A stretch of 64,000 nucleotides of DNA from the NCBI RefSeq assembly GCF_023349125.1, contig NZ_JAKIKT010000013.1:1-64000 (forward strand). The letters run 5' to 3'. Position 1 is the stretch's first letter; the number at the start of each line of letters is the position of its first letter. The stretch comes from Shewanella corallii. GTDB taxonomy: Bacteria; Pseudomonadota; Gammaproteobacteria; Enterobacterales; Shewanellaceae. The translations under genes were made by a program, and so were the position numbers. Below the pieces are notes generated by a model. That model saw nothing but the letters and a program-made list of their open reading frames with translations. It had not been told where the DNA came from and did not search any database. Positions 44,790 through 54,213 of this stretch are shown in pieces.

Positions 44790-46166
44790 GTGGCTGTTTC
44801 GCTTTGGCAACAATGTATCGGTAGACTGCAGGATGAGCTTTCTGCACAACAATTCAGTATGTGGATTAGACCGTTACAGGCTGAAATGGAAGGCGATACT
44901 CTGGTGTTGTATGCACCAAACCGCTTTGTACTGGACTGGGTCAGAGACAAATACCTGAACATGATCGCTCAGTTCTTCACTGAGCAGATGGGTAACGATG
45001 CCCCAAAACTGCGCTTTGATATCGGCAGCCGCCCCTCTGCCCGACCTGCTACGCCTGCACCTGCTGCGGCGCGTCCAGCGACTGCCGCAGCCAAACCAAC
45101 TACCTCATTTAACAGTGTTGAACCTGTAGTGGCACCTGCCGGTCACCGCAGCAATATTAACCCTACCTATCAGTTCGATAACTTTGTTGAAGGTAAATCG
45201 AACCAACTGGGTAAGGCCGCCGCACTGCAGGTTGCCGAGAATCCGGGTGGTGCCTATAACCCCTTGTTCCTTTATGGCGGTACAGGTTTGGGTAAAACCC
45301 ACCTGTTGCACGCAGTGGGTAACGGCATTATCAAGAACAACCCAAATGCCAAAGTGGTTTACATGCATTCTGAACGATTTGTTCAGGACATGGTTAAAGC
45401 ACTGCAAAACAATGCCATCGAAGAGTTCAAACGCTACTACCGCAGTGTTGATGCGCTGTTTATCGATGATATTCAGTTTTTTGCCAATAAAGACAGATCC
45501 CAGGAAGAGTTCTTCCACACCTTTAACGCTTTGTTGGAAGGTAACCACCAGATCATTCTGACCTCTGATCGCTATCCAAAGGAGATCGATGGGGTAGAAG
45601 ATCGTCTTAAGTCCCGCTTCGGCTGGGGCCTGACCGTTGCCATTGAACCGCCGGAACTGGAAACCCGGGTGGCGATTCTGATGCGCAAGGCTCAGGAGAG
45701 TGGTATTAACCTGCCCGATGAAGTGGCTTTCTTTATCGCCAAGCGACTGAGATCCAACGTCCGTGAATTGGAAGGCGCCCTGAACCGGGTGATTGCCAAC
45801 GCCAACTTCACCGGTCGACCTATTACCATTGATTTTGTTAGAGAAGCGCTTCGCGACCTCTTGGCTCTGCAGGAAAAATTGGTCACTATAGACAATATCC
45901 AAAAGACAGTAGCTGAGTACTACAAGATCAAGATGGCAGATATGCTGTCCAAGCGTCGCTCCCGCAGTGTTGCCCGTCCACGTCAAATGGCGATGGCGTT
46001 GGCCAAGGAGTTGACCAACCAGAGCTTGCCGGAAATTGGCGATGCCTTTGGCGGACGTGACCATACAACGGTATTGCATGCCTGTCGCAAGATTGCTCAG
46101 CTGCGTGAAGAAAGCCACGACATTAAAGAAGATTACGCGAACCTGATCCGCACCTTGTCTTCCTAA
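44790..46166 (+). CDS. dnaA: chromosomal replication initiator DnaA
   Basis: 458 residues from the GTG at 44790 (MAVSLWQQCIGRLQDEL). A TTG five codons earlier is in frame, but orthologues begin at this Met. Domain I is about 1-85. A Pro/Ala-rich linker (about 86-115, RPATPAPAAARPATAAAK) is followed by the AAA+ domain with GGTGLGKTHLL and FIDDIQFF, and by domain IV with GGRDHTTVLHACRKI, which reads the DnaA box. It acts at oriC, 21.7 kb away in this window. It heads dnaA-dnaN-recF-gyrB. Confidence 0.98.
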   Translation: MAVSLWQQCIGRLQDELSAQQFSMWIRPLQAEMEGDTLVLYAPNRFVLDWVRDKYLNMIAQFFTEQMGNDAPKLRFDIGSRPSARPATPAPAAARPATAAAKPTTSFNSVEPVVAPAGHRSNINPTYQFDNFVEGKSNQLGKAAALQVAENPGGAYNPLFLYGGTGLGKTHLLHAVGNGIIKNNPNAKVVYMHSERFVQDMVKALQNNAIEEFKRYYRSVDALFIDDIQFFANKDRSQEEFFHTFNALLEGNHQIILTSDRYPKEIDGVEDRLKSRFGWGLTVAIEPPELETRVAILMRKAQESGINLPDEVAFFIAKRLRSNVRELEGALNRVIANANFTGRPITIDFVREALRDLLALQEKLVTIDNIQKTVAEYYKIKMADMLSKRRSRSVARPRQMAMALAKELTNQSLPEIGDAFGGRDHTTVLHACRKIAQLREESHDIKEDYANLIRTLSS

Positions 46167-46184
46167 CATCGGGAACTGAAGATA

Positions 46185-47285
46185 ATGAAATTTTCAATCG
46201 ATAGGGATGCCCTGTTAAAGCCGCTTCAACTGGTGAGCGGTGCCGTAGAGCGCCGTCACAACCTGCCTATTCTGTCTAACCTGCTGGTGGAGGTGAGTGC
46301 TAACTCACTCAAGATGACCGGTACTGATCTGGAAGTGGAACTGGTGGGCCAGGCTCAAGTCCATGGCGACATTCAGGAAGGCCGTACCACAGTGCCGGCC
46401 AAGAAGTTGCTGGATATTGTGAAGTCTTTGCCTGAGCAAACAGAACTCAAGATCGAGCAGCAGGATAACAAGTGGTTATTACGCTGTGGCCGCAGCCGTT
46501 TCTCGCTGGCCACTTTGCCTGCAGAAGAGTATCCAAACGTCGATGCTTTCCAGAGCGATATCGAATTTACCCTGAAGCAGGGCACTATCAAGTCTCTGAT
46601 AGATGCCACTCAATTCTCCATGGCCAACCAGGATGTGCGTTATTACCTGAATGGTCTGCTGATTGAAACCGAGGGCAGTGTAGTACGAGCTGTGGCGACC
46701 GATGGTCACCGTCTGGCGCTGAGCCACAGAGCCCTGGAAGTGAACCTGCCGGAAAAACAGGTCATCGTGCCACGTAAAGGTGTCACTGAACTGTCCCGTC
46801 TGCTGGACAGCGAAGATCAGGATATCCATATCGCCATTGGCGAGAACGCTATCCGCGCTACCACGGCGACTGCAGTATTCACCAGTAAGCTGGTTGATGG
46901 ACGCTTCCCTGACTATCGCCGTGTGTTGCCAAAGGGCGGTGATAAAGTTGTGATTGCGACCCGCCAGTCGCTGAAACAAGCGCTGACCCGTGCATCTATC
47001 CTCTCCAATGAGAAGTTCCGCGGTGTGCGTATTCAGTTGGAACCTGATCTGCTGAAAATCACTGCCAATAACCCTGAGCAGGAAGAGGCAGAAGAGATCA
47101 TTGATGTTGAATATCAGTCCCAGCCACTGGAGATTGGGTTTAACGTTTCCTATCTGCTGGATGTGCTCAACAATCTGCGCAGCGAAGATGTCCGCATTAC
47201 TTTGCTGGACGGCAACTCAAGTGCATTGATTGAAAACCACGTGGAAGAAGATTCCATGTACGTGGTGATGCCAATGCGTCTCTAG
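46185..47285 (+). CDS. dnaN: DNA polymerase III subunit beta (sliding clamp)
   Basis: 366 residues, three topologically equal domains. Standard N-terminus MKFSIDRDALLKPLQLVSGAVERR with LPILSNLL, and the C-terminal MYVVMPMRL. It starts 18 bases after dnaA. A GC-rich hairpin (47295-47316) in the 45-bp gap to recF lacks a proper U-tract and may only modulate read-through. Confidence 0.98.
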   Translation: MKFSIDRDALLKPLQLVSGAVERRHNLPILSNLLVEVSANSLKMTGTDLEVELVGQAQVHGDIQEGRTTVPAKKLLDIVKSLPEQTELKIEQQDNKWLLRCGRSRFSLATLPAEEYPNVDAFQSDIEFTLKQGTIKSLIDATQFSMANQDVRYYLNGLLIETEGSVVRAVATDGHRLALSHRALEVNLPEKQVIVPRKGVTELSRLLDSEDQDIHIAIGENAIRATTATAVFTSKLVDGRFPDYRRVLPKGGDKVVIATRQSLKQALTRASILSNEKFRGVRIQLEPDLLKITANNPEQEEAEEIIDVEYQSQPLEIGFNVSYLLDVLNNLRSEDVRITLLDGNSSALIENHVEEDSMYVVMPMRL

Positions 47286-47330
47286 TTTAGGTAAACCGCC
47301 GGCCTTTGCCGGCGGTACTGTTTTCAGCAC

Positions 47331-48413
47331 ATGAGTCTTATTCGCCTCAAAATCGATACCTTTCGCAATATTGATTCAGCCCAATTGCTTCCCGGCGATG
47401 GGCTGAATTTGATCTATGGCCTTAACGGCAGTGGCAAAACCAGTATTCTGGAAGCCATCTACTTTCTGGGAATGGGTCGTTCCTTTCGCAGTCACCTTTC
47501 CCAAAGGGTGATAAATACTGATGCTGATCAGCTGACTGTGTTTGCCGTGATGCAGCATGCTCGAGGTGAAGATAAAGTGGGTTTCCGCCGCAGTCGTAAT
47601 GGCGATACTGAAGTCCGCATTAATGGCGACAAGGTTAAACGTCTGTCGGTGCTGGCCGAGACCCTGCCTATTCAGGTGATCACTCCTGAGAGCTTTTCTT
47701 TGCTGTTTGAAGGCCCTAAATCCCGTCGTCAGTTTATCGATTGGGGAGCATTTCATTCAGATCCCCATTTTTACCAGGCATGGACCAATACCCGCCGTAT
47801 TCTCAAGCAGAGAAACCAGTTGCTCAGGGACGGATCTTCCTATTCCAATATCCAATTCTGGGACAGGGAATTGGTTCGATATGCCGAGCAGGTAACATCC
47901 ATCCGAAACGCTTATGTAGACTCGTTAAATGAGCTGTTAAAGGGTATAATCGGAGAGTTTTTACCACGGGTTTCTGTTAAGGTGTCTTTTACCCGTGGCT
48001 GGGACAGTAAAACGGACTTGGCTCAGTTACTTGAGACCCAATATCAACGTGATCTGTCACTGGGACACACAGTCAGTGGCCCCCATAAAGCAGACCTTCG
48101 TCTGCGGGTGGGAAATCTACCGGCACAGGATGCTCTTTCACGGGGGCAATTAAAGTTGCTGGTATGCGCGCTGCGCATTGCCCAGGGCAAATTGCTTAAA
48201 CAGCAATCGGACAAAAACAGCATATATCTGGTGGACGATTTGCCATCAGAGTTGGACGCCGACCACAGGCGGCTGTTGTTGAAGCAATTAACCGATACCG
48301 GTGCTCAGGTGTTTGTTACCGCTATTGAACCTTCAGCCATAGTCGACTCGCTCCACCGGGCTCCAAGCAGGATGTTCCATGTGGAACACGGGCGTGTAAC
48401 GCAAGTTGAATAA
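47331..48413 (+). CDS. recF: DNA replication and repair protein RecF
   Basis: 360 residues. Walker A GLNGSGKTSILEAIYFLG (about 30-47), ABC signature region SRGQLKLLVCALRIAQ, and Walker B IYLVDDLPSELD. It loads RecA at gaps with RecO and RecR. The 3' end encodes RMFHVEHGRV; the DNA under MFHVEH contains TGTTCCATGTGGAACA (48373-48388), one base away from a perfect parS palindrome. Confidence 0.97.
   Translation: MSLIRLKIDTFRNIDSAQLLPGDGLNLIYGLNGSGKTSILEAIYFLGMGRSFRSHLSQRVINTDADQLTVFAVMQHARGEDKVGFRRSRNGDTEVRINGDKVKRLSVLAETLPIQVITPESFSLLFEGPKSRRQFIDWGAFHSDPHFYQAWTNTRRILKQRNQLLRDGSSYSNIQFWDRELVRYAEQVTSIRNAYVDSLNELLKGIIGEFLPRVSVKVSFTRGWDSKTDLAQLLETQYQRDLSLGHTVSGPHKADLRLRVGNLPAQDALSRGQLKLLVCALRIAQGKLLKQQSDKNSIYLVDDLPSELDADHRRLLLKQLTDTGAQVFVTAIEPSAIVDSLHRAPSRMFHVEHGRVTQVE
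48373..48388. promoter_or_regulatory. degenerate parS-like site in the recF 3' end
   Basis: TGTTCCATGTGGAACA differs from the palindrome TGTTCCACGTGGAACA at one central base. Whether ParB binds it here is not known; it lies within coding sequence (MFHVEH). Confidence 0.5.
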
Positions 48414-48429
48414 ACGACGAGAGAATAAT

Positions 48430-50847
48430 ATGTCAGAGAATAGTTACGATTCTTCGAGTATTAAGGTTCTTAAGGGCCTTGATGCAGTACGTAAAAGACC
48501 TGGGATGTATATTGGTGACACCGATGATGGCACAGGCCTGCATCACATGGTATTCGAAGTAGTCGATAACTCTATCGATGAAGCTTTGGCTGGCCACTGT
48601 AGTGATATCACCATCACTATCCATACCGATGGCTCTGTGTCCGTACAGGATGATGGCCGTGGTATTCCGGTAGCCATTCACCCAGAAGAGGGCGTGTCTG
48701 CTGCCGAAGTGATCATGACTGTACTGCACGCCGGCGGTAAGTTCGATGACAACTCCTATAAGGTATCCGGTGGTCTGCACGGTGTGGGTGTTTCCGTAGT
48801 AAACGCTCTGTCTGAAAAACTGCAGCTGACTATTCGCCGTGAAGGTAAGGTTCACGAGCAGTTTTATACTCATGGTGTGCCTGATACGCCAATCGCCGTA
48901 GTGGGCGAAGCGACCAAGACTGGTACCATGATCCGTTTCTGGCCAAGTCATGAGACCTTCTCTGACACTTTGTTCCACTATGAGATTCTGGCCAAGCGTG
49001 TACGCGAGCTGTCATTCCTGAACTCAGGTGTGGGCATTCGTCTGGTAGACGAGCGCGACAACAAAGATGATTTCTTCAAATATGAAGGTGGTATCAGCGC
49101 CTTCGTTGAATACCTGAACCGCAACAAGACTCCGGTTAACAAAGACGTATTCCACTTCACCGCTGAGCGTGAAGAAGATGGTATTACCGTTGAAGTCGCC
49201 ATGCAGTGGAATGACGGTTTCCAGGAAAACATTTACTGTTTTACCAACAACATCCCTCAGCGTGATGGTGGTACTCACCTGGCAGGTTTCCGTGGCGCTT
49301 TGACCCGTAACCTGAACAACTATATGGAGCGTGAAGGCTTCAATAAGAAGGGTAAGACCAACGCTACAGGTGATGATGCCCGTGAAGGTTTGACTGCCGT
49401 AATCTCAGTGAAAGTGCCTGATCCAAAGTTCAGCTCCCAGACCAAAGACAAGCTGGTATCCAGTGAAGTTAAAGGCGCAGTTGAGCAGACCATGGGTGAG
49501 CGTCTGAATGATTACCTGCTGGAAAATCCTGCTGATGCCAAGATGATTGTTGGCAAGATTATCGACGCAGCCCGTGCCCGTGAAGCAGCCCGTAAAGCCC
49601 GTGAGATGACCCGTCGTAAGGGTGCTTTGGATCTGGGTGGTCTGCCGGGTAAGCTGGCTGACTGTCAGGAGAAAGACCCTGGTCTTTCCGAAATCTACAT
49701 AGTGGAGGGTGACTCGGCCGGCGGATCCGCCAAACAGGGCCGAAACCGTAAGAATCAGGCGATTCTGCCACTGAAAGGTAAGATCCTGAACGTAGAAAAA
49801 GCGCGCTTCGATAAGATGCTGTCTTCTCAGGAAGTGGCTACGCTGATCACTGCACTTGGCTGTGGTATCGGCCGCGATGAGTACGATCCGGACAAGACCC
49901 GTTACCACAACATCATCATCATGACGGATGCTGACGTCGACGGCTCACACATTCGTACGCTGCTGTTGACCTTCTTCTTCCGTCAGATGCCTGAACTGAT
50001 TGAGCGCGGTTATGTGTATATCGCCCAGCCACCTCTGTACAAAGTGAAAAAAGGTAAGCAGGAGCAGTATCTGAAAGATGAAGCTGCCCGTATCGAGTAT
50101 CTGACTACTCAGGCACTGGATAACGCCAGCCTGTACTCTTCACCGGGTACCCCGGGTATGAGCGGTGAGCCTCTGGAGCGTCTGGTAAACCAGTATCGCG
50201 AAGTGGAAAACACCATTGATCGCCTGTCTCAGCGTTACCCTGAAGTGGTAACTGACCGCATGATCTATCATCCTGCAGTGACTGTTGAGATGCTGAACGA
50301 TGAAGCAACTATCGCAGCCTGGTGTCAGGCTCTGGTTGATGACCTGACCGAGCGTGAAAGCTCTGGTGTGTTGTACAGCGCAATGCCAGTACTTGACCCT
50401 GAACGTAATGTGTACCTGCCTCAGGTAACCATTCGTAAGCATGGTATCGATACTCACTATCTGTTCAGCTATGACTTTATCCAATCTGCTGATTACCAGC
50501 GCATTGTGAAGATGGGTCAGGCGTTGGATGGCTTGGTTGAAGATGGCGGCTATGTGCAACGTGGTGAGCGTACCAAAGAGGTAGACAACTTTGTTGATGC
50601 TCTGGACTGGTTAATGTCTGAATCCAAGCGTGGCCTTTATATCCAGCGCTATAAGGGTCTGGGTGAGATGAACCCTGAGCAATTGTGGGAAACCACTATG
50701 GACCCTGAACAGCGTCGTATGCTGCAGGTGACCATTGAAGATGCTATTGGCGCTGATCAGCTGTTCAATACCCTGATGGGTGACCAGGTTGAACCTCGTC
50801 GTGACTTCATTGAAGCCAACGCATTGAACGCAACTCTGGACGTCTAA
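48430..50847 (+). CDS. gyrB: DNA gyrase subunit B
   Basis: 805 residues from the ATG at 48430 (MSENSYDSSSIKVLKGL); an in-frame start eight codons earlier would overlap recF. GHKL ATPase motifs are VVDNSIDEALAGH, DDGRGIPV and GGLHGVGVSVVNAL. Toprim motifs are EGDSAGGSAKQGR and DADVDGSHIRTLLL, and a gamma-type insertion of about 170 residues lies in the C-terminal part. It pairs with GyrA, which is not in the window. Confidence 0.98.
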   Translation: MSENSYDSSSIKVLKGLDAVRKRPGMYIGDTDDGTGLHHMVFEVVDNSIDEALAGHCSDITITIHTDGSVSVQDDGRGIPVAIHPEEGVSAAEVIMTVLHAGGKFDDNSYKVSGGLHGVGVSVVNALSEKLQLTIRREGKVHEQFYTHGVPDTPIAVVGEATKTGTMIRFWPSHETFSDTLFHYEILAKRVRELSFLNSGVGIRLVDERDNKDDFFKYEGGISAFVEYLNRNKTPVNKDVFHFTAEREEDGITVEVAMQWNDGFQENIYCFTNNIPQRDGGTHLAGFRGALTRNLNNYMEREGFNKKGKTNATGDDAREGLTAVISVKVPDPKFSSQTKDKLVSSEVKGAVEQTMGERLNDYLLENPADAKMIVGKIIDAARAREAARKAREMTRRKGALDLGGLPGKLADCQEKDPGLSEIYIVEGDSAGGSAKQGRNRKNQAILPLKGKILNVEKARFDKMLSSQEVATLITALGCGIGRDEYDPDKTRYHNIIIMTDADVDGSHIRTLLLTFFFRQMPELIERGYVYIAQPPLYKVKKGKQEQYLKDEAARIEYLTTQALDNASLYSSPGTPGMSGEPLERLVNQYREVENTIDRLSQRYPEVVTDRMIYHPAVTVEMLNDEATIAAWCQALVDDLTERESSGVLYSAMPVLDPERNVYLPQVTIRKHGIDTHYLFSYDFIQSADYQRIVKMGQALDGLVEDGGYVQRGERTKEVDNFVDALDWLMSESKRGLYIQRYKGLGEMNPEQLWETTMDPEQRRMLQVTIEDAIGADQLFNTLMGDQVEPRRDFIEANALNATLDV

Positions 50848-50862
50848 TACACCCTCTTAAAG

Positions 50863-50888
50863 AAACCGGCCCAGTGCCGGTTTTTTTG
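50863..50888 (+). terminator. gyrB terminator
   Basis: AAACCGGC/GCCGGTTT stem with 5-base loop and seven T, 16 bases after gyrB. Confidence 0.9.
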
Positions 50889-50972
50889 TGTCTGCAATTT
50901 CTGAATAGCATCAAAAGTCTGACTTATACTTAAAACAAAGCCTGGATATATAACCAATCAGGAAGCCGAGCT

Positions 50973-52046
50973 TTGTTTAAAAAAATAATAAAATCCGTAT
51001 TTAACCTACGGGATGAGCACGAGCTCAAAAATGAGAATGTGTTTAAAAGCAGCGAACGAAAGGTGGTCGAACAGCAGGCTAAAGAGGCGGTCAGGTCTCA
51101 GCCCCAGCAGGCACCTTCAACCAGCCAGACCCATGCTCAGACCAATCATATCGATGTCACCGCCCTGTTCTACAGCCTGTTGTTTCAGGCGGGTAGTGAG
51201 GACTCAGGAGGTGTGGCCAATACCCTCGAAAAACAGGTGATTGAAGCGGTAACCGAAGCGCTGGCGTCGCCGCAGCAGATCGCCAACAACGTCTTGTCTC
51301 TGCCCAGTCGGCTGGTGGAACTGGATAATCAACTAAAACACCCGGACACGGATATCGAGGGGATCCTGGCCTTGCTCCAACAGGATCCCGTATTGAGCGT
51401 AGAGGTGCTTAAGTTGTGTAATTCTCCGGCATTTCGTCTCAGTCAAAAGGAGATTTCCGGGTTGCAGCAGGCAGTAGTTCAGCTGGGCCGGGAACAGATC
51501 CGCCAGATGGTGGCATCCTGCATGGTCAAGGAAATGATGGATATCAAACCCATCTATTTTCGCCGTTTTGGGGCGCAAATCTGGCGCCACTCCCAGCAGG
51601 TTGCCTGGTTGGCGGGGCAGTTTGCCGACCGGGAACAGGCGGATGATGCCTTTATGATTGCGTTGGTGCACGACGTTGGCAAGATAGCGATATTTAAGAT
51701 GCTGCTTGATGCATTTGCCCAATCAGAGCAGGGTGAACAACCCTGTTCTTCTCTGTTCCGGCAGGTGATGACGGCCCGCAGTCTGACGCTCAGCGCTGTT
51801 TTGGCCAATTGCTGGCATCTGCCTGAGACTATTACCGAAACATTGTCGCAGTTAGCAGCCGTTGATGGCCAGCCAGAAGAGGGGATATCTCTGGTTATCT
51901 GGCGTGCCAACCTGGTGAGTGAGCTCTACATGCTTAATGAGTCCGGCAAGTTGGAACCCAATGTGCTGACGGCATTGCAACAAAGGGCCGGGGTAACCCC
52001 CGAGGAGTTTGATGCGCTCAGTGTTCACTTGAAACAGATACAGTAA
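50973..52046 (+). CDS. HDOD domain protein
   Basis: 357 residues starting with TTG at 50973, preceded by CAGGAAG at good spacing. Residues 1-75 are charged and probably disordered (QQAPSTSQTHAQTNH). The HDOD domain is about 130-320: DPVLSVEVLKLCNSPAFRLSQ, LQQAVVQLGREQIRQMV and ALVHDVGKIAIFKML. HDOD proteins are linked to signalling but lack the full HD metal-binding set. The gene is alone between the gyrB terminator and a terminator shared with glyS. Confidence 0.88.
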   Translation: MFKKIIKSVFNLRDEHELKNENVFKSSERKVVEQQAKEAVRSQPQQAPSTSQTHAQTNHIDVTALFYSLLFQAGSEDSGGVANTLEKQVIEAVTEALASPQQIANNVLSLPSRLVELDNQLKHPDTDIEGILALLQQDPVLSVEVLKLCNSPAFRLSQKEISGLQQAVVQLGREQIRQMVASCMVKEMMDIKPIYFRRFGAQIWRHSQQVAWLAGQFADREQADDAFMIALVHDVGKIAIFKMLLDAFAQSEQGEQPCSSLFRQVMTARSLTLSAVLANCWHLPETITETLSQLAAVDGQPEEGISLVIWRANLVSELYMLNESGKLEPNVLTALQQRAGVTPEEFDALSVHLKQIQ

Positions 52047-52050
52047 ATAA

Positions 52051-52075
52051 AAAAACGCGCCCAAGGGCGCGTTTT
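52051..52075. terminator. bidirectional terminator between the HDOD gene and glyS
   Basis: AAAAACGCGCCC/GGGCGCGTTTTT stem with a two-base loop, between converging genes. Confidence 0.92.
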
Positions 52076-52132
52076 TCTTTAGTGGATAACCAGTTATCGC
52101 TAATCGGTCATCAATAATCTCATTGATAGCGA

Positions 52133-54202
52133 TTATTGCAGTAGAGAGATATCGGCTACGTGCAGGAACTGCTCACGCAACTGATTCAGCAGCGCCAGAC
52201 GGTTGTTACGCAGAGCCATATCATCAGCCATTACCATCACGTCTTCGAAGAAGGCATCAACGGCATCGCGCAGGCTGGCCAGCAAAGTCAGCGCCTGCTG
52301 GTACTCACCGGCAGCAAACAGTGGTGCCAGCTGTGGCTGCAGTTCTGCCAGCTTGGCAGCCAGAGCTTGCTCAGCTGCTTCGGTCAACAGTTCAGGCTTA
52401 ATCTCGGTTGGCAGTTCGCCTTTCACCTTGGCCAGAATGTTGGAAACACGCTTATTGGCTGCTGCCAGTGCCAGAGCTTCATCCATGGTACGGAAGTGAG
52501 CTACGGCCAGGATACGGGCATCAAAGTCAGCCGGGCGGGTTGGACGACGGGCCAGTACAGCCAGGATAACATCAGTGCTGATGCCTTTGTCCTGATACCA
52601 GGCGCGGAAACGGGCCATCAGGAACTCCAGTACCTCTTCAGCAGCATTGGCGTTGGTGAGGTTGTCACCGTGCAGCTCAATACCTTTGGCGATAAGGCTC
52701 ACCAGGTCCAGTGGCAGCTTGTTGTCTACGATAATACGTAGCACACCAATAGCGGCACGACGCAGCGCAAATGGATCGGCTGCACCTTTTGGAGCCTGGC
52801 CGATACCGAAGATACCTGTCAGGGTATCCAGCTTCTCAGCCAGGGCTACCGCGCAGGAAACACCGGCGGTCGGTACGGTATCACCGGAGAACTTAGGCTT
52901 GTACTGCTCTTCCTGTGCCACTGCTACGGCTTCAGTTTCACCGTCCAGGCGGGCATAGTGCATACCCATGGTGCCCTGGGTGTCGGTAAACTCCATCACC
53001 ATATTGGTCATCAGGTCTGCTTTGGACAGCAGGCCTGCGCGTTCAGCGTCAGCCTGGTTGGCATCAATACCGGCAGCAATAAAGCCAGCCAGTTTGGATA
53101 TACGCTCAACACGGGCCTTCAGGGTGCCCAGCTTTTGCTGGAATACCACTGTTTCCAGGCTGGCCAGACGGGATTCCAGAGTCTGCTTCTTGTCGGTGTT
53201 AAAGAAGAACTCGGCGTCGGCCAGACGTGGACGAACAACCTTCTCGTTACCAGAGATAACCTGCTGAGGATCTTTGGAAATGATGTTGGATACGAAGATA
53301 AAGTTAGGCAGCAGCTTGCCTTCCTTGTCGAACACAGGGAAGTACTTCTGGTCACCCTTCATGGTATAAACCAGGGCTTCGGCAGGAACCGCCAGGAACT
53401 TGTCTTCAAAAGAGGCGGTCAGTACCACTGGCCACTCAATCAAAGAGGTCACTTCTTCCAGCAGATCTTCTTCAATATTCGGGATACCGCCAATCTGCTG
53501 TGCCGCTTTCTCTGCGTCTGCTTTGATAATGGCTTTACGGGCTTCGTAGTCAGCCATGACCTTGCCACGTTCCAACAGGGCAGCCAGATAGTTATCAGCA
53601 TGGTCCAGCTCGAAGCTGGACTCGCCCATAAAGCGGTGACCGCGTACGGTACGAGCCGATTCAATACCCAGCAGTTCGCCGGCAATCAACTCACCACCCA
53701 TCAGCATAGTCACAGTGTGAACAGGGCGGATAAATTGAGTCTTGTTGGAACCCCAGCGCATTGGCTTGGGGATTGGCAGCTTGTCCAAGGCGCGCTGCGC
53801 CATGGCTGCAACCAGAGTCTTGGTTTCTGCACCTTCAACCTTGGCGCGATATACCAGCCATTCGCCTTTATCTGTCGCCAGACGCTCAGCCTGATCAACA
53901 CTGATGCCGTTACCACGGGCCCAGCCCTGAGCGGCCTTGGTTGGGTTACCTTCAGCGTCAAACGCGGAGCTGACAGCCGGGCCGCGTTTCTCAACAATCT
54001 TGTCTTCCTGAGCCAGTGCCAGACCGTCGATTTTCAGTGCCAGGCGACGGGGAGCGGCAAACCACTGGCTGTTTTCAAACGCCAGATCAGCCTTGTTCAG
54101 CTCTTCGGTAAAGTTGGCCAGGAAAGATTCAGCCAGTGTACGCAGAGCTTTTGGTGGCAGTTCTTCAGTGCCGAGTTCAATCAGCAGGTTTTGATATTTC
54201 AT
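52133..54202 (-). CDS. glyS: glycyl-tRNA synthetase beta subunit
   Basis: 689 residues, usual for GlyS. Starts MKYQNLLIELGTEELPPKALRTLAESF, a diagnostic N-terminus, and continues with GPAVSSAFDAEGNPTKAAQG and a C-terminal anticodon-binding domain. It forms the alpha2beta2 enzyme with GlyQ, whose gene is 11 bases upstream. Confidence 0.98.
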   Translation of the reverse strand: MKYQNLLIELGTEELPPKALRTLAESFLANFTEELNKADLAFENSQWFAAPRRLALKIDGLALAQEDKIVEKRGPAVSSAFDAEGNPTKAAQGWARGNGISVDQAERLATDKGEWLVYRAKVEGAETKTLVAAMAQRALDKLPIPKPMRWGSNKTQFIRPVHTVTMLMGGELIAGELLGIESARTVRGHRFMGESSFELDHADNYLAALLERGKVMADYEARKAIIKADAEKAAQQIGGIPNIEEDLLEEVTSLIEWPVVLTASFEDKFLAVPAEALVYTMKGDQKYFPVFDKEGKLLPNFIFVSNIISKDPQQVISGNEKVVRPRLADAEFFFNTDKKQTLESRLASLETVVFQQKLGTLKARVERISKLAGFIAAGIDANQADAERAGLLSKADLMTNMVMEFTDTQGTMGMHYARLDGETEAVAVAQEEQYKPKFSGDTVPTAGVSCAVALAEKLDTLTGIFGIGQAPKGAADPFALRRAAIGVLRIIVDNKLPLDLVSLIAKGIELHGDNLTNANAAEEVLEFLMARFRAWYQDKGISTDVILAVLARRPTRPADFDARILAVAHFRTMDEALALAAANKRVSNILAKVKGELPTEIKPELLTEAAEQALAAKLAELQPQLAPLFAAGEYQQALTLLASLRDAVDAFFEDVMVMADDMALRNNRLALLNQLREQFLHVADISLLQ

Positions 54203-54213
54203 TGATATTACCT

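Noticed and set aside
45105..46169. 354-codon frame antisense to dnaA
   Set aside because: Shadow of dnaA; composition and lack of signals argue against a gene.
47233..47248. CACGTGG in dnaN as another parS
   Set aside because: Only 11 of 16 bases agree and the left arm is lost.
47295..47316. GC-rich hairpin between dnaN and recF as a terminator
   Set aside because: Followed by ACTGTTTTC, not a proper U-tract, and the genes form a conserved operon.
52958..54205. Long open frame (415 codons) on the plus strand opposite glyS
   Set aside because: It mirrors glyS, has no ribosome site or recognisable domain and is a by-product of codon bias.
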